NCBI RefSeq assembly: GCF_009811795.1 | Contig: NZ_BLJE01000002.1 | Coordinates: 434,001 to 498,000 of the forward strand | Length of the DNA: 64,000 nucleotides | Direction: 5' to 3' | Source: Litoreibacter roseus | Lineage (GTDB): Bacteria > Pseudomonadota > Alphaproteobacteria > Rhodobacterales > Rhodobacteraceae | Shown: one piece after another, positions 9,056 through 17,448 of the stretch | Layout of the letters: every line of letters begins with the position of its first letter | How positions within the stretch are numbered: position 1 is the first letter of the stretch | Program-made: the position numbers and the translations under genes | The notes under the pieces: generated by a model | Database searches by the model: none | Seen by the model: the letters and a program-made list of their open reading frames with translations, nothing else | What the model was told of the DNA's origin: nothing

Positions 9056-10446
9056 ATGGGGATGGGACGGTTTTCGCCAAGCGCTTGGGTTCCTGGGGTG
9101 ACGTCGATGACAATCGCAGCACTCGGCCAAACAACTTCGGCAATTGCACCGCTTCGGTCATGCCCCGATCCAGGCGTCTCACTATCTATCGATCCGTTCG
9201 CAAAGATCGTTTCCGCTCCTGACCGTTCCAGAAGGGTCTTTGCGATGAAAAGACCCAGGCCCATGCCTTCGTATTCCGGCCGCTCACTTGATTTTGCCTC
9301 TCGCGCCCGCCTGCGGATGAACGGATCACCGATGCGGCCTAAAAGATCCGTCGGATACCCGTTGCCGTCATCGATTATCCTGATCGACACATGATCGTCT
9401 GACCATTTCGTATCGATCCAAACACTACAGCGTGCGAAATCGACAGCGTTTTGGATCAGGTTTCGCAGTCCGTGTATCACCTCGGGGCGTCGCTGGATGT
9501 TGGGCATTTTGCGTGCCCCGCCCGGGGAGACCACGTAGCTGAAATGTACCTCCTTCCCGCGGGCCATATGTGGCTCTGCGGCTTCCTCAACCACCGCGCT
9601 CAGGGGGGCTGTTCGCAGGTGAAGGTCATCCTTTCCTGTGCGTCCCATAGAGCGAAGAATGTCGCGGCATCGGTCCGCCTGTTCCCGGATCAGTTCTGCA
9701 TCCGCGCGCAGCGTGGGATCTTCCAGTTCCTCAACCAGTTCCGAACTGACCAGCTTGATCGTGGCAAGTGGCGTTCCCATCTCATGCGCTGCCGCGGCAA
9801 CCACACCGCCAAGATCGGTAAGTTTCTGCTCCCGTGACAAGGCCATCTGGGTCGCAAGTAGGGCCTGGCTCATCGCGTAGGTTTCTGCTGTGACGCGCCG
9901 AGCGTAGATCGCCAGAAACACGATGCCAATCATCATGGCGGCCCAGAACCCGAGAACAAAAAGGGGCGGCATCCGAAAAACAAAGCCATTCGCATCCTGT
10001 AACGGCACGTGAAAGTAGCTCAGAAGCGTGACGAGAATGATCGCCAGCCCGCCCAAGATGAGGGTCGGCTGCGGCTGCATCGTCATCGCAGACACAGTCA
10101 CAGGCGCAATCATCATCAGCGCAAATGGATTGTTCAACCCGCCAGTCAGATAGAGAAGGAAGCCCAACTGCAGCAGATCGAACAGCAACAGCAGAAACAC
10201 TTCTTGTTCCAGCAAACGGCGATTTTCGGGATAAACAAAACCCGCGACGAGGTTGGTGATGACCAACGCACCGATGGCCAGAAAGCACCAACCGATACTG
10301 ATGTCAAAATTCAGGCCGTAGGTGGTAGTAAGGATTGCCGTCGTTTGGCCCATCGCGGCGAGCCACCGCAGCAGGATCAAGGTCCGCAGTCTGACCATAC
10401 CCCGGCTGCCGTGGCGGTTCAGCCAAGCTGTGGTTGGTGCTACCAT
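9052..10446 (-). CDS. regB: Redox-sensing histidine kinase RegB/PrrB
   Basis: RegB is the membrane kinase that phosphorylates RegA when respiratory flux drops, controlling photosynthesis, respiration, CO2 and N2 fixation genes in Rhodobacterales. The 464-residue protein has about six transmembrane helices (to residue ~183). The ubiquinone-binding heptapeptide GGLNNPF is at 102-108, the H-box HEMGTPLATIKLV has the phospho-acceptor at His221, and the redox-active Cys260 lies in ADRCRDILRSMGR. A HATPase with IIDDGNGYP and GMGLGLFIAKTLLERSGA follows. It diverges from senC, with regA beyond: the classical arrangement. All key residues are present. Confidence 0.96.
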   Translation of the reverse strand: MVAPTTAWLNRHGSRGMVRLRTLILLRWLAAMGQTTAILTTTYGLNFDISIGWCFLAIGALVITNLVAGFVYPENRRLLEQEVFLLLLFDLLQLGFLLYLTGGLNNPFALMMIAPVTVSAMTMQPQPTLILGGLAIILVTLLSYFHVPLQDANGFVFRMPPLFVLGFWAAMMIGIVFLAIYARRVTAETYAMSQALLATQMALSREQKLTDLGGVVAAAAHEMGTPLATIKLVSSELVEELEDPTLRADAELIREQADRCRDILRSMGRTGKDDLHLRTAPLSAVVEEAAEPHMARGKEVHFSYVVSPGGARKMPNIQRRPEVIHGLRNLIQNAVDFARCSVWIDTKWSDDHVSIRIIDDGNGYPTDLLGRIGDPFIRRRAREAKSSERPEYEGMGLGLFIAKTLLERSGAETIFANGSIDSETPGSGHDRSGAIAEVVWPSAAIVIDVTPGTQALGENRPIPI

Positions 10447-10543
10447 AGCGCAGATGTGATGCGTCGCGTCATTATGAACCGTTGATACGGGGCGCTGGAT
10501 AAAGGATCAACTGAGGCAAATCTGCAGAGAAGGATTCCGGACC
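10447..10543. promoter_or_regulatory. Divergent promoter region regB / senC
   Basis: This 97-nt gap separates the two start codons and must hold both promoters. An imperfect inverted repeat around TGATGCGTCGCGTCA is present and could be a RegA or other operator. In relatives the RegA regulon includes this region. No clear -35/-10 pair could be assigned by eye. AAGGA, 9 nt before the senC ATG, serves as its ribosome site. Confidence 0.4.
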
Positions 10544-11158
10544 ATGAAACTCTATGCCACAGTTGCTGCAGGCGCCGTTGTCGCGATGGTCGTGGGGCTG
10601 GGGGCCTATGTCATGCTTGCGGGAAATGGGGACGATCAGTTCGCCCAATGTTCGCAGGCCACGACGGCGGGCGGTGACATTGGCGGGCCCTTCGAACTGG
10701 TCAGTGAAGATGGTACGACGGTCACGGACGAGGATATTCTCACCAAGCCGACTTTGGTGTATTTCGGGTATACCTACTGCCCCGACGTGTGTCCCTTGGA
10801 CGCAGCCCGCAACGCTGAAGCCGTCGATCAACTGATTGGGGGTGGATATGACGTTCAGCCCGTCTTCATTTCGATTGATCCAAACCGTGACACCCCTGAG
10901 GTTCTGACAGAGTTCACCGATGTAATGCATCCTGATATGATCGGTCTCACAGGCTCCCCAGAGCAGGTGCAGGCGGCTTCTCAGGCCTATCGAACCTATT
11001 ACAAGCGCCAGCCGGGTGAGGACGATTACTACTTGGTCGACCACTCAACGCTGACCTATCTTATGCTGCCCGAACACGGGTTTGTGGACTTCTTTCGGCG
11101 GGATGCGACAGCACCACAAATCGCTGAAACCGTGGCTTGCTATGTGAATGCAAGCTAA
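10544..11158 (+). CDS. senC: SCO1/SenC/PrrC family copper protein
   Basis: This 204-residue, membrane-anchored periplasmic protein is needed for cytochrome c oxidase CuA assembly and is linked to RegB signalling in Rhodobacter. An N-terminal transmembrane segment spans about residues 8-26. The copper site is complete: YTYCPDVCP supplies Cys79 and Cys83, and VDHSTLTYL supplies His167. It lies between the divergent regB and the co-oriented regA. Confidence 0.95.
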   Translation: MKLYATVAAGAVVAMVVGLGAYVMLAGNGDDQFAQCSQATTAGGDIGGPFELVSEDGTTVTDEDILTKPTLVYFGYTYCPDVCPLDAARNAEAVDQLIGGGYDVQPVFISIDPNRDTPEVLTEFTDVMHPDMIGLTGSPEQVQAASQAYRTYYKRQPGEDDYYLVDHSTLTYLMLPEHGFVDFFRRDATAPQIAETVACYVNAS

Positions 11159-11180
11159 GCGAGATTTGACCTGAGGTAGG

Positions 11181-11198
11181 TTGAAACCTAGGTTTCAA
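11181..11198. promoter_or_regulatory. Perfect 18-bp palindrome between senC and regA
   Basis: TTGAAACCTAGGTTTCAA is exactly self-complementary. It starts 22 nt after the senC stop and ends 29 nt before the regA ATG. With no central loop it suits a dimeric DNA-binding protein better than a terminator, and no T-tract follows. Confidence 0.55.
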
Positions 11199-11227
11199 AT
11201 CATCACGCACCGGGAGGATGCCGCGAA

Positions 11228-11782
11228 ATGGTTGAGAGAGCGCTGAACGACATTGGCGAAGATACGTCATTGCTTATCGTGGATGATGACGAGCCGTTTT
11301 TGCGTCGTCTGGCCCGCGCAATGGAAAAGCGTGGCTTCACCCCCGAGATGTCTGAAACCGTTGCGGGTGGCAAGGCGATTGCCACTGCGCGCCCCCCTGC
11401 CTACGCCGTGATTGATCTGCGGCTTGAGGATGGAAATGGTCTGGACGTGGTCGAAGTTCTGCGTGAACGGCGGCCAGAGTCCAAGATTGTCGTTCTGACC
11501 GGTTATGGTGCCATTGCGACAGCTGTCGCCGCAGTGAAGATTGGCGCGACGGATTACCTGTCGAAACCTGCGGATGCCAATGACGTAACGAACGCCCTTC
11601 TGGCCACCGGCGACGAGCTTCCGCCACCGCCGGAAAACCCGATGTCGGCAGACCGGGTGCGTTGGGAGCATATTCAGCGTGTGTATGAATTGTGCGACCG
11701 CAATGTGTCCGAGACCGCGCGGCGATTGAACATGCATCGCAGAACGCTTCAACGAATCTTGGCCAAACGCTCGCCACGATAG
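11228..11782 (+). CDS. regA: Response regulator RegA/PrrA/ActR
   Basis: This is the DNA-binding partner of RegB and a global redox regulator. Its 184 residues have the receiver domain with acidic triad DDD (19-21) and phospho-acceptor Asp63 (VIDLRLEDGNG). After the proline-rich linker ELPPPPEN comes a Fis-type helix-turn-helix, VSETARRLNMHRRTLQRIL. The HTH is essentially identical across Rhodobacterales, which makes the assignment very secure. A GGGAGG ribosome site lies upstream. Confidence 0.97.
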   Translation: MVERALNDIGEDTSLLIVDDDEPFLRRLARAMEKRGFTPEMSETVAGGKAIATARPPAYAVIDLRLEDGNGLDVVEVLRERRPESKIVVLTGYGAIATAVAAVKIGATDYLSKPADANDVTNALLATGDELPPPPENPMSADRVRWEHIQRVYELCDRNVSETARRLNMHRRTLQRILAKRSPR

Positions 11783-11793
11783 TCTGCTTTCCG

Positions 11794-12165
11794 ATGAGAT
11801 ATGCGAGCGGCTGCGTCATCCTGAGCATTGGTTGCCTGCTTGGATGCGTGGAAATTCCCATGGAGTCCCCGGCACAGACCATTCCTTATACGCTGGATGC
11901 AAATGGCATTCAGTTGGCCGACCGCCCGCTGCGTATAGATTTTGGCCGCACGGATCATTCGACCATGACGGCGATGACAAAGCTCACTGGTCAGCCTGCG
12001 CAACGGCAGGTCGGATGCACGAACGGTTTGCGCGCGCTGACGTGGCGCGATGGTACGGTTCTGGTATTCGATACGACAGAATTCGTGGGTTGGGTGTCTG
12101 CGGCGAACGGGTCAGATCCCCGCCGGACCGCGGGGCTCTCGTGCCCGTCGCCGCAGACCCTTTGA
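11794..12165 (+). CDS. Small putative lipoprotein
   Basis: The 123-residue protein begins MRYASGCVILSIGCLLGC; the hydrophobic stretch ends in a lipobox-like LLGC, so Cys18 is the likely lipidated residue. Two more cysteines (CTNGLRALTW and LSCPSP) could form a disulfide in the periplasm. The ATG lies 12 nt after the regA stop, suggesting co-transcription. I chose it because upstream in-frame starts lie inside regA. No known domain was recognised. Confidence 0.65.
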   Translation: MRYASGCVILSIGCLLGCVEIPMESPAQTIPYTLDANGIQLADRPLRIDFGRTDHSTMTAMTKLTGQPAQRQVGCTNGLRALTWRDGTVLVFDTTEFVGWVSAANGSDPRRTAGLSCPSPQTL

Positions 12166-12173
12166 GCGACGTT

Positions 12174-12196
12174 TGACGCGACAGGGAGACGCGTCA
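12174..12196. terminator. Short stem-loop between convergent genes
   Basis: TGACGCG (12174-12180) and CGCGTCA (12190-12196) form a 7-bp stem with a 9-nt loop between the lipoprotein gene and the convergent microprotein gene. There is no T-tract on either side, so termination strength is doubtful. Confidence 0.35.
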
Positions 12197-12201
12197 GCGC
12201 C

Positions 12202-12366
12202 TCACCAAAGGTCGCGGTAGCGGGTCGCGCGGTAACGCTCCTGGTGTTTGTGAGCGCGGGGACTTCTGATGTAGCGATCCGCATGTTCCTTAAGATGATC
12301 CGGATAATCCGACGCATTTCCGTCGCGAAGATCCTTGAGCAGAATATGGGCGAGAAGTGTAAGCAT
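12202..12366 (-). CDS. Conserved-looking 54-residue basic microprotein
   Basis: The open frame encodes a leucine-rich N-terminus (MLTLLAHILLKDLRDG) and then a charged His/Arg/Tyr-rich tail ending RYRATRYRDLW. AAAGGA sits 8 nt before the ATG. It lies alone between the lipoprotein gene and lysR, transcribed divergently from the latter. Codon use looks like that of the neighbours. The family was not recognised; a small DNA- or membrane-associated protein would fit the composition. It is too short to be certain. Confidence 0.5.
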   Translation of the reverse strand: MLTLLAHILLKDLRDGNASDYPDHLKEHADRYIRSPRAHKHQERYRATRYRDLW

Positions 12367-12470
12367 GACTTCGATCCTTTCGAGGTATGTCAGACAATAC
12401 CCGCGTAAATCTCTAAAAGTCGAAGCATTAAGAGTTGCAGGATGTAAGCTCAGCTATCAGGTTGTAATTT

Positions 12471-13340
12471 ATGGACTGGCGTCAAATCCCCTCCCTTTCG
12501 GCCCTGCGCGCGTTCGAAGCAACGGCCAGGCTGTCGAGCTTCAGCGCAGCAGCACGTGACCTGAATGTGACCCACGCGGCGATTGCGCAGCACGTGCGGG
12601 GACTGGAAAGCTATTTCGGGCGGTCGTTGGTTTTCCGCCAAGGGCAGTTCATGGAGTTGACCGCCGACGGAAAAGCCTTGGCGACGGCGTTGTCTCACGG
12701 GTTCGAGACCATCAGCGAAGGCGTCCATGCTCTGCGGGTGGGAAAAGAAACGCGCCCGTTGAAAATTGCACTGACCCCGACATTCGCCGAAAACTGGTTG
12801 ATGCCGCGGGTCGGTGCCTTCTGGTCAGCCCATCCTGGTATCGAACTTGCGCTGGTCCCAAGTGGTGCTTTGGTGGATCTGCAGCGCGACGATTTCGACC
12901 TCGCAATCAGATACGGGCATGGGCACTGGCCCGGTACCCAGGCCGATTTCTTGGCACCCGCAAACTACATCATCGCCGGAACACGTGCGCTGATTGGGGA
13001 GTGTGCGCCGGCCCACATCTCTGATCTGACCGCCTTCCCTTGGTTGTTCGAAACAGGCCGGGACGAACAACGTGTTTGGGCTGCCGAGGAAGGTCTGGAT
13101 CTGAAACGTACGCAGGTGACCGAGTTCGCGACAAACGGGCTTGTCCTGTCGGCGGCGCGCGCAGGATACGGTCTGACCATGCAGGCGCGGGCTTTGATCG
13201 AAGCGGATCTGGCAGCGGGCACTCTGGTGTGTGTCTATGAAGCCGAGCAAACGTCGCTGGGCTATTACATTCTGACCCGCGCCGGCCTCGTGTCTTCCCG
13301 CGCGCAGACCTTCATAAGCTGGCTCAAATCAAGTGCCTAG
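12471..13340 (+). CDS. LysR-family regulator, GcvA-like
   Basis: The 289-residue regulator starts MDWRQIPSLSALRAFEATAR, typical of the GcvA subgroup. A winged helix-turn-helix (SFSAAARDLNVTHAAIAQHV) spans about residues 20-45, and a periplasmic-binding-like effector domain follows (IALTPTFAENWLMPR onward). It diverges from the 54-residue microprotein gene. The target genes are unknown. No strong ribosome site precedes the ATG, but this start matches family length. Confidence 0.88.
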   Translation: MDWRQIPSLSALRAFEATARLSSFSAAARDLNVTHAAIAQHVRGLESYFGRSLVFRQGQFMELTADGKALATALSHGFETISEGVHALRVGKETRPLKIALTPTFAENWLMPRVGAFWSAHPGIELALVPSGALVDLQRDDFDLAIRYGHGHWPGTQADFLAPANYIIAGTRALIGECAPAHISDLTAFPWLFETGRDEQRVWAAEEGLDLKRTQVTEFATNGLVLSAARAGYGLTMQARALIEADLAAGTLVCVYEAEQTSLGYYILTRAGLVSSRAQTFISWLKSSA

Positions 13341-13342
13341 CG

Positions 13343-13825
13343 TCAGGTGAGATCCAAGCGCTTGTGAATGCGATCCACAGGCGTCCCGTCGTCCAGAGGG
13401 ATGTTTGCGCTGACGCTGTGATCTTCGAAACCCATCTTTGAGTAATAGGCGAGGCCACCCGTATTGTCGCCGCGGATTGTGGCATTGATCTCCGTAAATC
13501 CCGCGGCGCGACACGCAGTTCGCGTTCTGGCAAACAAGGCGCTTCCGATACCGCGCTGTACGCCGCTGACTTTCGCAAAGGTGGCTATGCCGGCGATATG
13601 GTCGTCAGGCGGATCGAGCGGCTCAATCCACTGGAAGCCTGCCACGCATCCGTCCCGCTCTGCCACATGCAGAAAGGTCTTGCTGTCCGGCGCATCCAGC
13701 AAACGGTCGAAATAGGAGGCTGAGACGGGCTTTTGGTAAGCCGTCGTACCGCCGATTGTGATGATCTCATTCAGAATGTCGACGAGTTGCGAAACGTCGT
13801 CCTGGTTTCCCAATCTGATCTTCAC
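13343..13825 (-). CDS. GNAT family N-acetyltransferase (phosphinothricin acetyltransferase-like)
   Basis: This 160-residue GNAT fold resembles Pat/YncA-type acetyltransferases. N-terminal MKIRLGNQDDVSQLVDILNE is typical, and the acetyl-CoA loop is seen as QRGIGSALFARTRTACRA. The acceptor substrate cannot be told from sequence. It overlaps the HD-domain gene by ATGA (translational coupling) and converges with lysR only 2 nt away. Confidence 0.85.
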   Translation of the reverse strand: MKIRLGNQDDVSQLVDILNEIITIGGTTAYQKPVSASYFDRLLDAPDSKTFLHVAERDGCVAGFQWIEPLDPPDDHIAGIATFAKVSGVQRGIGSALFARTRTACRAAGFTEINATIRGDNTGGLAYYSKMGFEDHSVSANIPLDDGTPVDRIHKRLDLT

Positions 13826-14415
13826 AACAAGGCCTCCGACAATTGATTAAAGCGCGTTATGAAATCTGCCTTTACCTCCATCGGTGGGCGCGGACTGAGC
13901 ACCACAGGCAAAGCCAAATCGTCCGGAGGCGTCCCGAAAAATTTGTTTGCCTCTTCAATGGAAAACCCGGCGATCTGGGTCGCCTCCAGCCACGCGCTGA
14001 TCCGGTCCGCTTTCTTGATCTGCCGCTTTATGGTTTGCGGAAGCGTGGCGGGCAGTCCGAACCGCAAATGGATAGCGGCGGTCAGCCGACTGTCGAGTTC
14101 GGCATAACCGGGCCCCACGGCGGATTTCACCGGACTGATCATGTCACCGATCACATATTCTGGCGCATCATGCAGCAGTGCGGCCAGCTGCCATTTAACC
14201 GACGCCTTTGGTTGAGCTGCGGTGAAAAGCTGTTCGACCAGAACGGAATGTTCGGCCACCGAATAAGGGAAATCTCCGAATGTCTGCCCATTCCAGCGCG
14301 CGACGAAGGCCAGCCCATGGGCGATGTCTTCCAATTCGATATCCATAGGCGTCGGGTCCAACAGATCCAGTCTGCGCCCTGAAAGCATCCGTTGCCACGC
14401 GCGTGCGGGTTTCAT
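13822..14415 (-). CDS. HD-domain phosphohydrolase (YfbR-like)
   Basis: The 197-residue HD-superfamily protein carries the motif set VAEHSVLVEQLF, LLHDAPEYVIGD and KADRISAWLEATQI, supplying the metal-binding His, His-Asp and Asp. YfbR-type members dephosphorylate 5'-deoxynucleotides; this one could act likewise. It is divergent from ahcY and first in a two-gene unit with the GNAT gene. Confidence 0.82.
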   Translation of the reverse strand: MKPARAWQRMLSGRRLDLLDPTPMDIELEDIAHGLAFVARWNGQTFGDFPYSVAEHSVLVEQLFTAAQPKASVKWQLAALLHDAPEYVIGDMISPVKSAVGPGYAELDSRLTAAIHLRFGLPATLPQTIKRQIKKADRISAWLEATQIAGFSIEEANKFFGTPPDDLALPVVLSPRPPMEVKADFITRFNQLSEALL

Positions 14416-14529
14416 CCTGCCTGCCTCATATCGTTCAGTTCGTCGTTATATGTCCCGATAGCGCATTGTCGAGGGCGGGGGGCGGTGCTATCTGCCCCAA
14501 AACGCATTTGACCTTTGGAGGCAGCCCAC

Positions 14530-15915
14530 ATGGCGCAGGATTACATCGTCAAGGATATCGCTCTGGCCGCATATGGCCGTAAGGAACTTGATATTGCCGA
14601 GACGGAGATGCCCGGTCTCATGGCCCTGCGGGAGGAATACGGCAAAAGCAAACCTCTGAGCGGATCGCGTATTGTTGGTTCGCTGCATATGACAATCCAG
14701 ACGGCCGTTCTGATCGAAACGCTTGTCGCGCTGGGCGCTGATGTCCGCTGGGCCTCTTGCAACATCTTCTCGACCCAAGACCACGCGGCGGCTGCAATTG
14801 CCGAGGGCGGCACGCCTGTATTTGCGATCAAGGGTCAGTCGTTGGAAGAACACTGGGACTATCTCGACCGGTCTTTCCAATTTCCCGAAGGCGCAAATCT
14901 GATCCTCGACGACGGGGGCGATGCCACGCTCTATGTTCTGCTCGGCGCGCGGGCCGAGGCGGGCGAGGACTTGGGTGTTGCGACCTCCGAAGAAGAAGAG
15001 GTCATTCATGCCCAGATCAAGAAACGCATGGAAGAAACACCGGGCTGGTTCACCAAGACCCGTGACGCGATCAAGGGTGTGTCCGAGGAGACGACCACAG
15101 GGGTGCACCGGCTCTACGATCTGGTGAAAAAGGGCCAGCTTCCGTTTCCGGCGATCAACGTGAATGACAGCGTTACCAAATCCAAATTCGACAACAAGTA
15201 CGGCTGTAAGGAGTCACTCGTCGACGGCATCCGCCGCGCAACCGACACGATGATGGCGGGCAAGGTTGCGGTTGTGATGGGCTACGGCGACGTGGGCAAA
15301 GGCTCCGCCGCGTCGCTGCGTGGTGCGGGTGCCCGCGTGAAGGTGACGGAGGTCGACCCGATCTGCGCACTTCAGGCGGCCATGGACGGCTTCGAAGTTG
15401 TGCTTCTGGAAGACGAGGTCGACAAGGCTGATATCTTCATCACGACGACCGGCAACAAAGACGTGATCCGAATCGAGCACATGCGCGCGATGAAGGATAT
15501 GGCCATCGTCGGTAACATCGGCCACTTCGACAACGAGATCCAAGTGGCCTCGCTGAAGAACCATAAGTGGACCAATATCAAGGAACAGGTGGATATGATC
15601 GAGATGCCGTCGGGCAATCGGATCATCCTGCTTTCTGAGGGCCGTCTTTTGAACCTCGGGAACGCAACCGGTCACCCATCGTTCGTGATGTCAGCATCCT
15701 TCACCAATCAGGTGCTGGCGCAGATTGAGCTTTGGACCAAAGGCGAGCAATACAAAAATGAGGTCTACATCCTGCCCAAACATCTGGATGAAAAGGTTGC
15801 GCGCCTTCATCTGGGCCGGATTGGCGTAAAGCTGACCAAGCTCGACAAGGATCAGGCGGATTATATCGGTGTGGCTGCAGAAGGTCCGTTCAAGCCTGAA
15901 CATTATCGGTATTGA
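14530..15915 (+). CDS. ahcY: Adenosylhomocysteinase
   Basis: This enzyme splits S-adenosylhomocysteine to adenosine and homocysteine, removing the product inhibitor of methyltransferases. The protein has 461 residues, with the NAD site [10 protein letters not shown], the upstream [13 protein letters not shown] substrate segment, and the diagnostic C-terminus KPEHYRY. I chose the ATG at 14530 because TTTGGAGG directly before it is the ribosome site; the in-frame TTG at 14515 lies inside that site. It is near the reg genes, as in Rhodobacter relatives. I saw no recognisable SAH riboswitch in the 114-nt leader. Confidence 0.97.
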   Translation: MAQDYIVKDIALAAYGRKELDIAETEMPGLMALREEYGKSKPLSGSRIVGSLHMTIQTAVLIETLVALGADVRWASCNIFSTQDHAAAAIAEGGTPVFAIKGQSLEEHWDYLDRSFQFPEGANLILDDGGDATLYVLLGARAEAGEDLGVATSEEEEVIHAQIKKRMEETPGWFTKTRDAIKGVSEETTTGVHRLYDLVKKGQLPFPAINVNDSVTKSKFDNKYGCKESLVDGIRRATDTMMAGKVAVVMGYGDVGKGSAASLRGAGARVKVTEVDPICALQAAMDGFEVVLLEDEVDKADIFITTTGNKDVIRIEHMRAMKDMAIVGNIGHFDNEIQVASLKNHKWTNIKEQVDMIEMPSGNRIILLSEGRLLNLGNATGHPSFVMSASFTNQVLAQIELWTKGEQYKNEVYILPKHLDEKVARLHLGRIGVKLTKLDKDQADYIGVAAEGPFKPEHYRY

Positions 15916-15942
15916 TCCAAACGGTATTTGCGGACCGTCTGA

Positions 15943-16668
15943 ATGCGTTGGCTCACGGCGATATGGCGCGCGGGGATCGCGCTCTGTATCGCGGCGCTTG
16001 TGGGATATGGCGTCTATGATCTGCATGCGCGCGAAGACAGCCCGATCCCACGGGAATGGAACGCTCTGAAGCGGCTCTATATCAGCGATCCGGTCACACC
16101 TTTGACGGGGTACAAGCTAAGCGCCGCCACCCGTGACCCGCAAATTTGTCAGGCCGTTTTACAGGATGGTGGTGTTCAGTTTCGCCCGATGCCGGACTTG
16201 GAAGCCTCGCCGCAGTGTCATATCCGCGGCCGGGTTTCTCTTACAGGTGTCGGCGCAGCCTGGATTGCCCCAGTAGAGACCCGATGTGCCATCGCGTTGC
16301 GCATGGCGATGTGGGAGCAGCATGCGCTGCAATCTGCGGCAACGACCCATTTGGGAACCGATCTGACAAGGATTGAGCATTTCTCAAGCTATAATTGCAG
16401 GGCGATCCGAACGGGTGCAGGAATATCCAACCGCATGAGCACACACGCCACCGCTGACGCCATCGACATCTCCGGGTTCCAATTTGCAGACGGGCGACGG
16501 ATCACGCTCAAGGATAACTGGTCCGGACCGGCGGATGCGGCCAATTTCCTGAAGGATGCCAGAGACAGTGCCTGCCGATGGTTCGAAACGACGCTCGGGC
16601 CCGACTACAACGCGTTACACGCGGATCATTTCCATCTGCAATCCCGCGGTTGGGGTACATGCCGGTGA
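15943..16668 (+). CDS. Extensin-like, DD-peptidase-fold cell-envelope protein
   Basis: The 241-residue protein has an N-terminal membrane anchor (about residues 8-25). The C-terminal extensin-like domain has an M15-peptidase-like metal pattern: STHATADAIDISGF and HADHFHLQSRG supply His and Asp ligands. Several conserved cysteines (TRCAIALR, SYNCRAIR, DSACRW, WGTCR) suggest disulfides in the periplasm. A role in peptidoglycan trimming is inferred from the fold. It follows ahcY by 27 nt. Confidence 0.85.
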   Translation: MRWLTAIWRAGIALCIAALVGYGVYDLHAREDSPIPREWNALKRLYISDPVTPLTGYKLSAATRDPQICQAVLQDGGVQFRPMPDLEASPQCHIRGRVSLTGVGAAWIAPVETRCAIALRMAMWEQHALQSAATTHLGTDLTRIEHFSSYNCRAIRTGAGISNRMSTHATADAIDISGFQFADGRRITLKDNWSGPADAANFLKDARDSACRWFETTLGPDYNALHADHFHLQSRGWGTCR

Positions 16669-16739
16669 TGCACCTTGCCTCTTTTTTCCCCGCTTTTTTC
16701 TTTGTCACAGGCCTCTTTAGCGATTAGCCTATGACATAA

Positions 16740-16757
16740 GACCCTGCTGCAAGGGTC
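16740..16757 (+). promoter_or_regulatory. Stem-loop in the DUF2853 leader
   Basis: GACCCT and AGGGTC form a perfect 6-bp stem around GCTGCA. A second small stem, GGGCA/TGCCC, lies about 10 nt further down, just before the GGGAG ribosome site. Together they could fold the 5' leader. A TTGTCA-N17-TAGCCT element near 16701 is a weak promoter candidate. Confidence 0.35.
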
Positions 16758-16799
16758 GATCGAGGGGCAGGTGCCCGTTCTTAATGGTGGGAGATATCC

Positions 16800-17141
16800 A
16801 TGGGTAAAAGAGACGAACTGATCGAGCGTTATGCGGATGATCTGAAGAACAAATGTGGCATGACGCCTGATATGGACCTTCTGACAAAGGTGACGATCGG
16901 ATGCGGTCCAGCGATCTATAATGCGGACGCGTCCACCGTATCGGGCAGCGACAAAGAAGAGCTTGAGACCGTCAAGAACAACTTCCTTATTAAAAAACTT
17001 GGTCTGTCGGACGGCCCGCAGCTGATGGAAGCGATCAATTCAGTTATCGAGACCTATGGCAAGTCAGAGCGGAACAAGTACCGCGCGGTTGTCTACTACA
17101 TGCTGACAAAGCATTTCGGCAAAGAGAGCGCTTACGCGTAA
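16800..17141 (+). CDS. DUF2853 family protein
   Basis: The 113-residue soluble, helical protein has no signal or membrane segment. I recognise it as DUF2853 by MGKRDELIERYADDLKNKCG and the C-terminal RAVVYYMLTKHFGKESAY. Its function is unknown. It is a single-gene unit with its own leader and a terminator just downstream. The short, monocistronic layout suggests strong separate expression, possibly under stress; that is inference. Confidence 0.85.
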   Translation: MGKRDELIERYADDLKNKCGMTPDMDLLTKVTIGCGPAIYNADASTVSGSDKEELETVKNNFLIKKLGLSDGPQLMEAINSVIETYGKSERNKYRAVVYYMLTKHFGKESAYA

Positions 17142-17157
17142 ACGACTGCCGACACCG

Positions 17158-17196
17158 GAGGGCGCCCATCACGTGATCGAGGCGCCTTCTTTATAT
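17158..17196 (+). terminator. Terminator of the DUF2853 gene
   Basis: GAGGGCGCC (17158-17166) pairs with GGCGCCTTC (17181-17189) with one G-T wobble. The loop contains TCACGTGA, which can extend the stem, and a T-rich tail follows. Confidence 0.65.
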
Positions 17197-17219
17197 TTGA
17201 TTAACCTCAATACATTGCT

Positions 17220-17390
17220 TTTAAAAGAAAATGTCTGAGTTTGGAGTTTGCCAAACGAGAAATGTCGGGGTATGACTTCGGTATCGGGCCAGGAAGGCCG
17301 GAACCAGATTTTACAGAACACGTGTGGTGCGACAGTTAGCACGTGGGGTAGAGGAGGGTTCCGGGGGGTCGGAACCCTCCCATTTTTTTT
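17220..17390 (+). ncRNA. Candidate small RNA with its own terminator
   Basis: After the DUF2853 terminator the + strand carries three hairpins in a row: GGCC-AGGAA-GGCC (17287-17299), CACGTG pairing with CACGTG (17319-17324 / 17340-17345), and a strong terminator. A terminator this good with no gene before it implies a separate short transcript. The 5' end is a guess from the AT-rich start. It does not match the SRP RNA, 6S or tmRNA cores I know. Homology is untested. Confidence 0.5.
17353..17390 (+). terminator. Strong rho-independent terminator
   Basis: GGAGGGTTCC (17353-17362) and GGAACCCTCC (17371-17380) form a perfect 10-bp stem with a G-rich 8-nt loop. Eight T residues follow at 17383-17390. 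The T-tract direction shows it serves the + strand. Confidence 0.85.
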
Positions 17391-17448
17391 CAGCGGTTGA
17401 TATTCGGTTCTGATACGCCTTCGGGCGCATCACCCTGACTCGACCACC

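Larger units (their letters stand above)
17142..17448. other. 307-nt intergenic stretch with terminator and probable small RNA
   Basis: There is no credible protein gene here. It holds the DUF2853 terminator at its left end, an AT-rich stretch (about 17190-17240) suitable for a promoter, then three successive hairpins, the last a strong rho-independent terminator. Confidence 0.6.

Noticed and set aside
14416-14529. SAH or SAM/SAH riboswitch before ahcY
   Set aside because: The leader is short and I could not find the conserved core or pairing of either class.
17281-17345. SRP RNA (4.5S-like), because of CCAGGAAGGCCGGAACC
   Set aside because: The essential GGAAGGNAGCAGCC-type core is not present; treated as an unknown small RNA instead.
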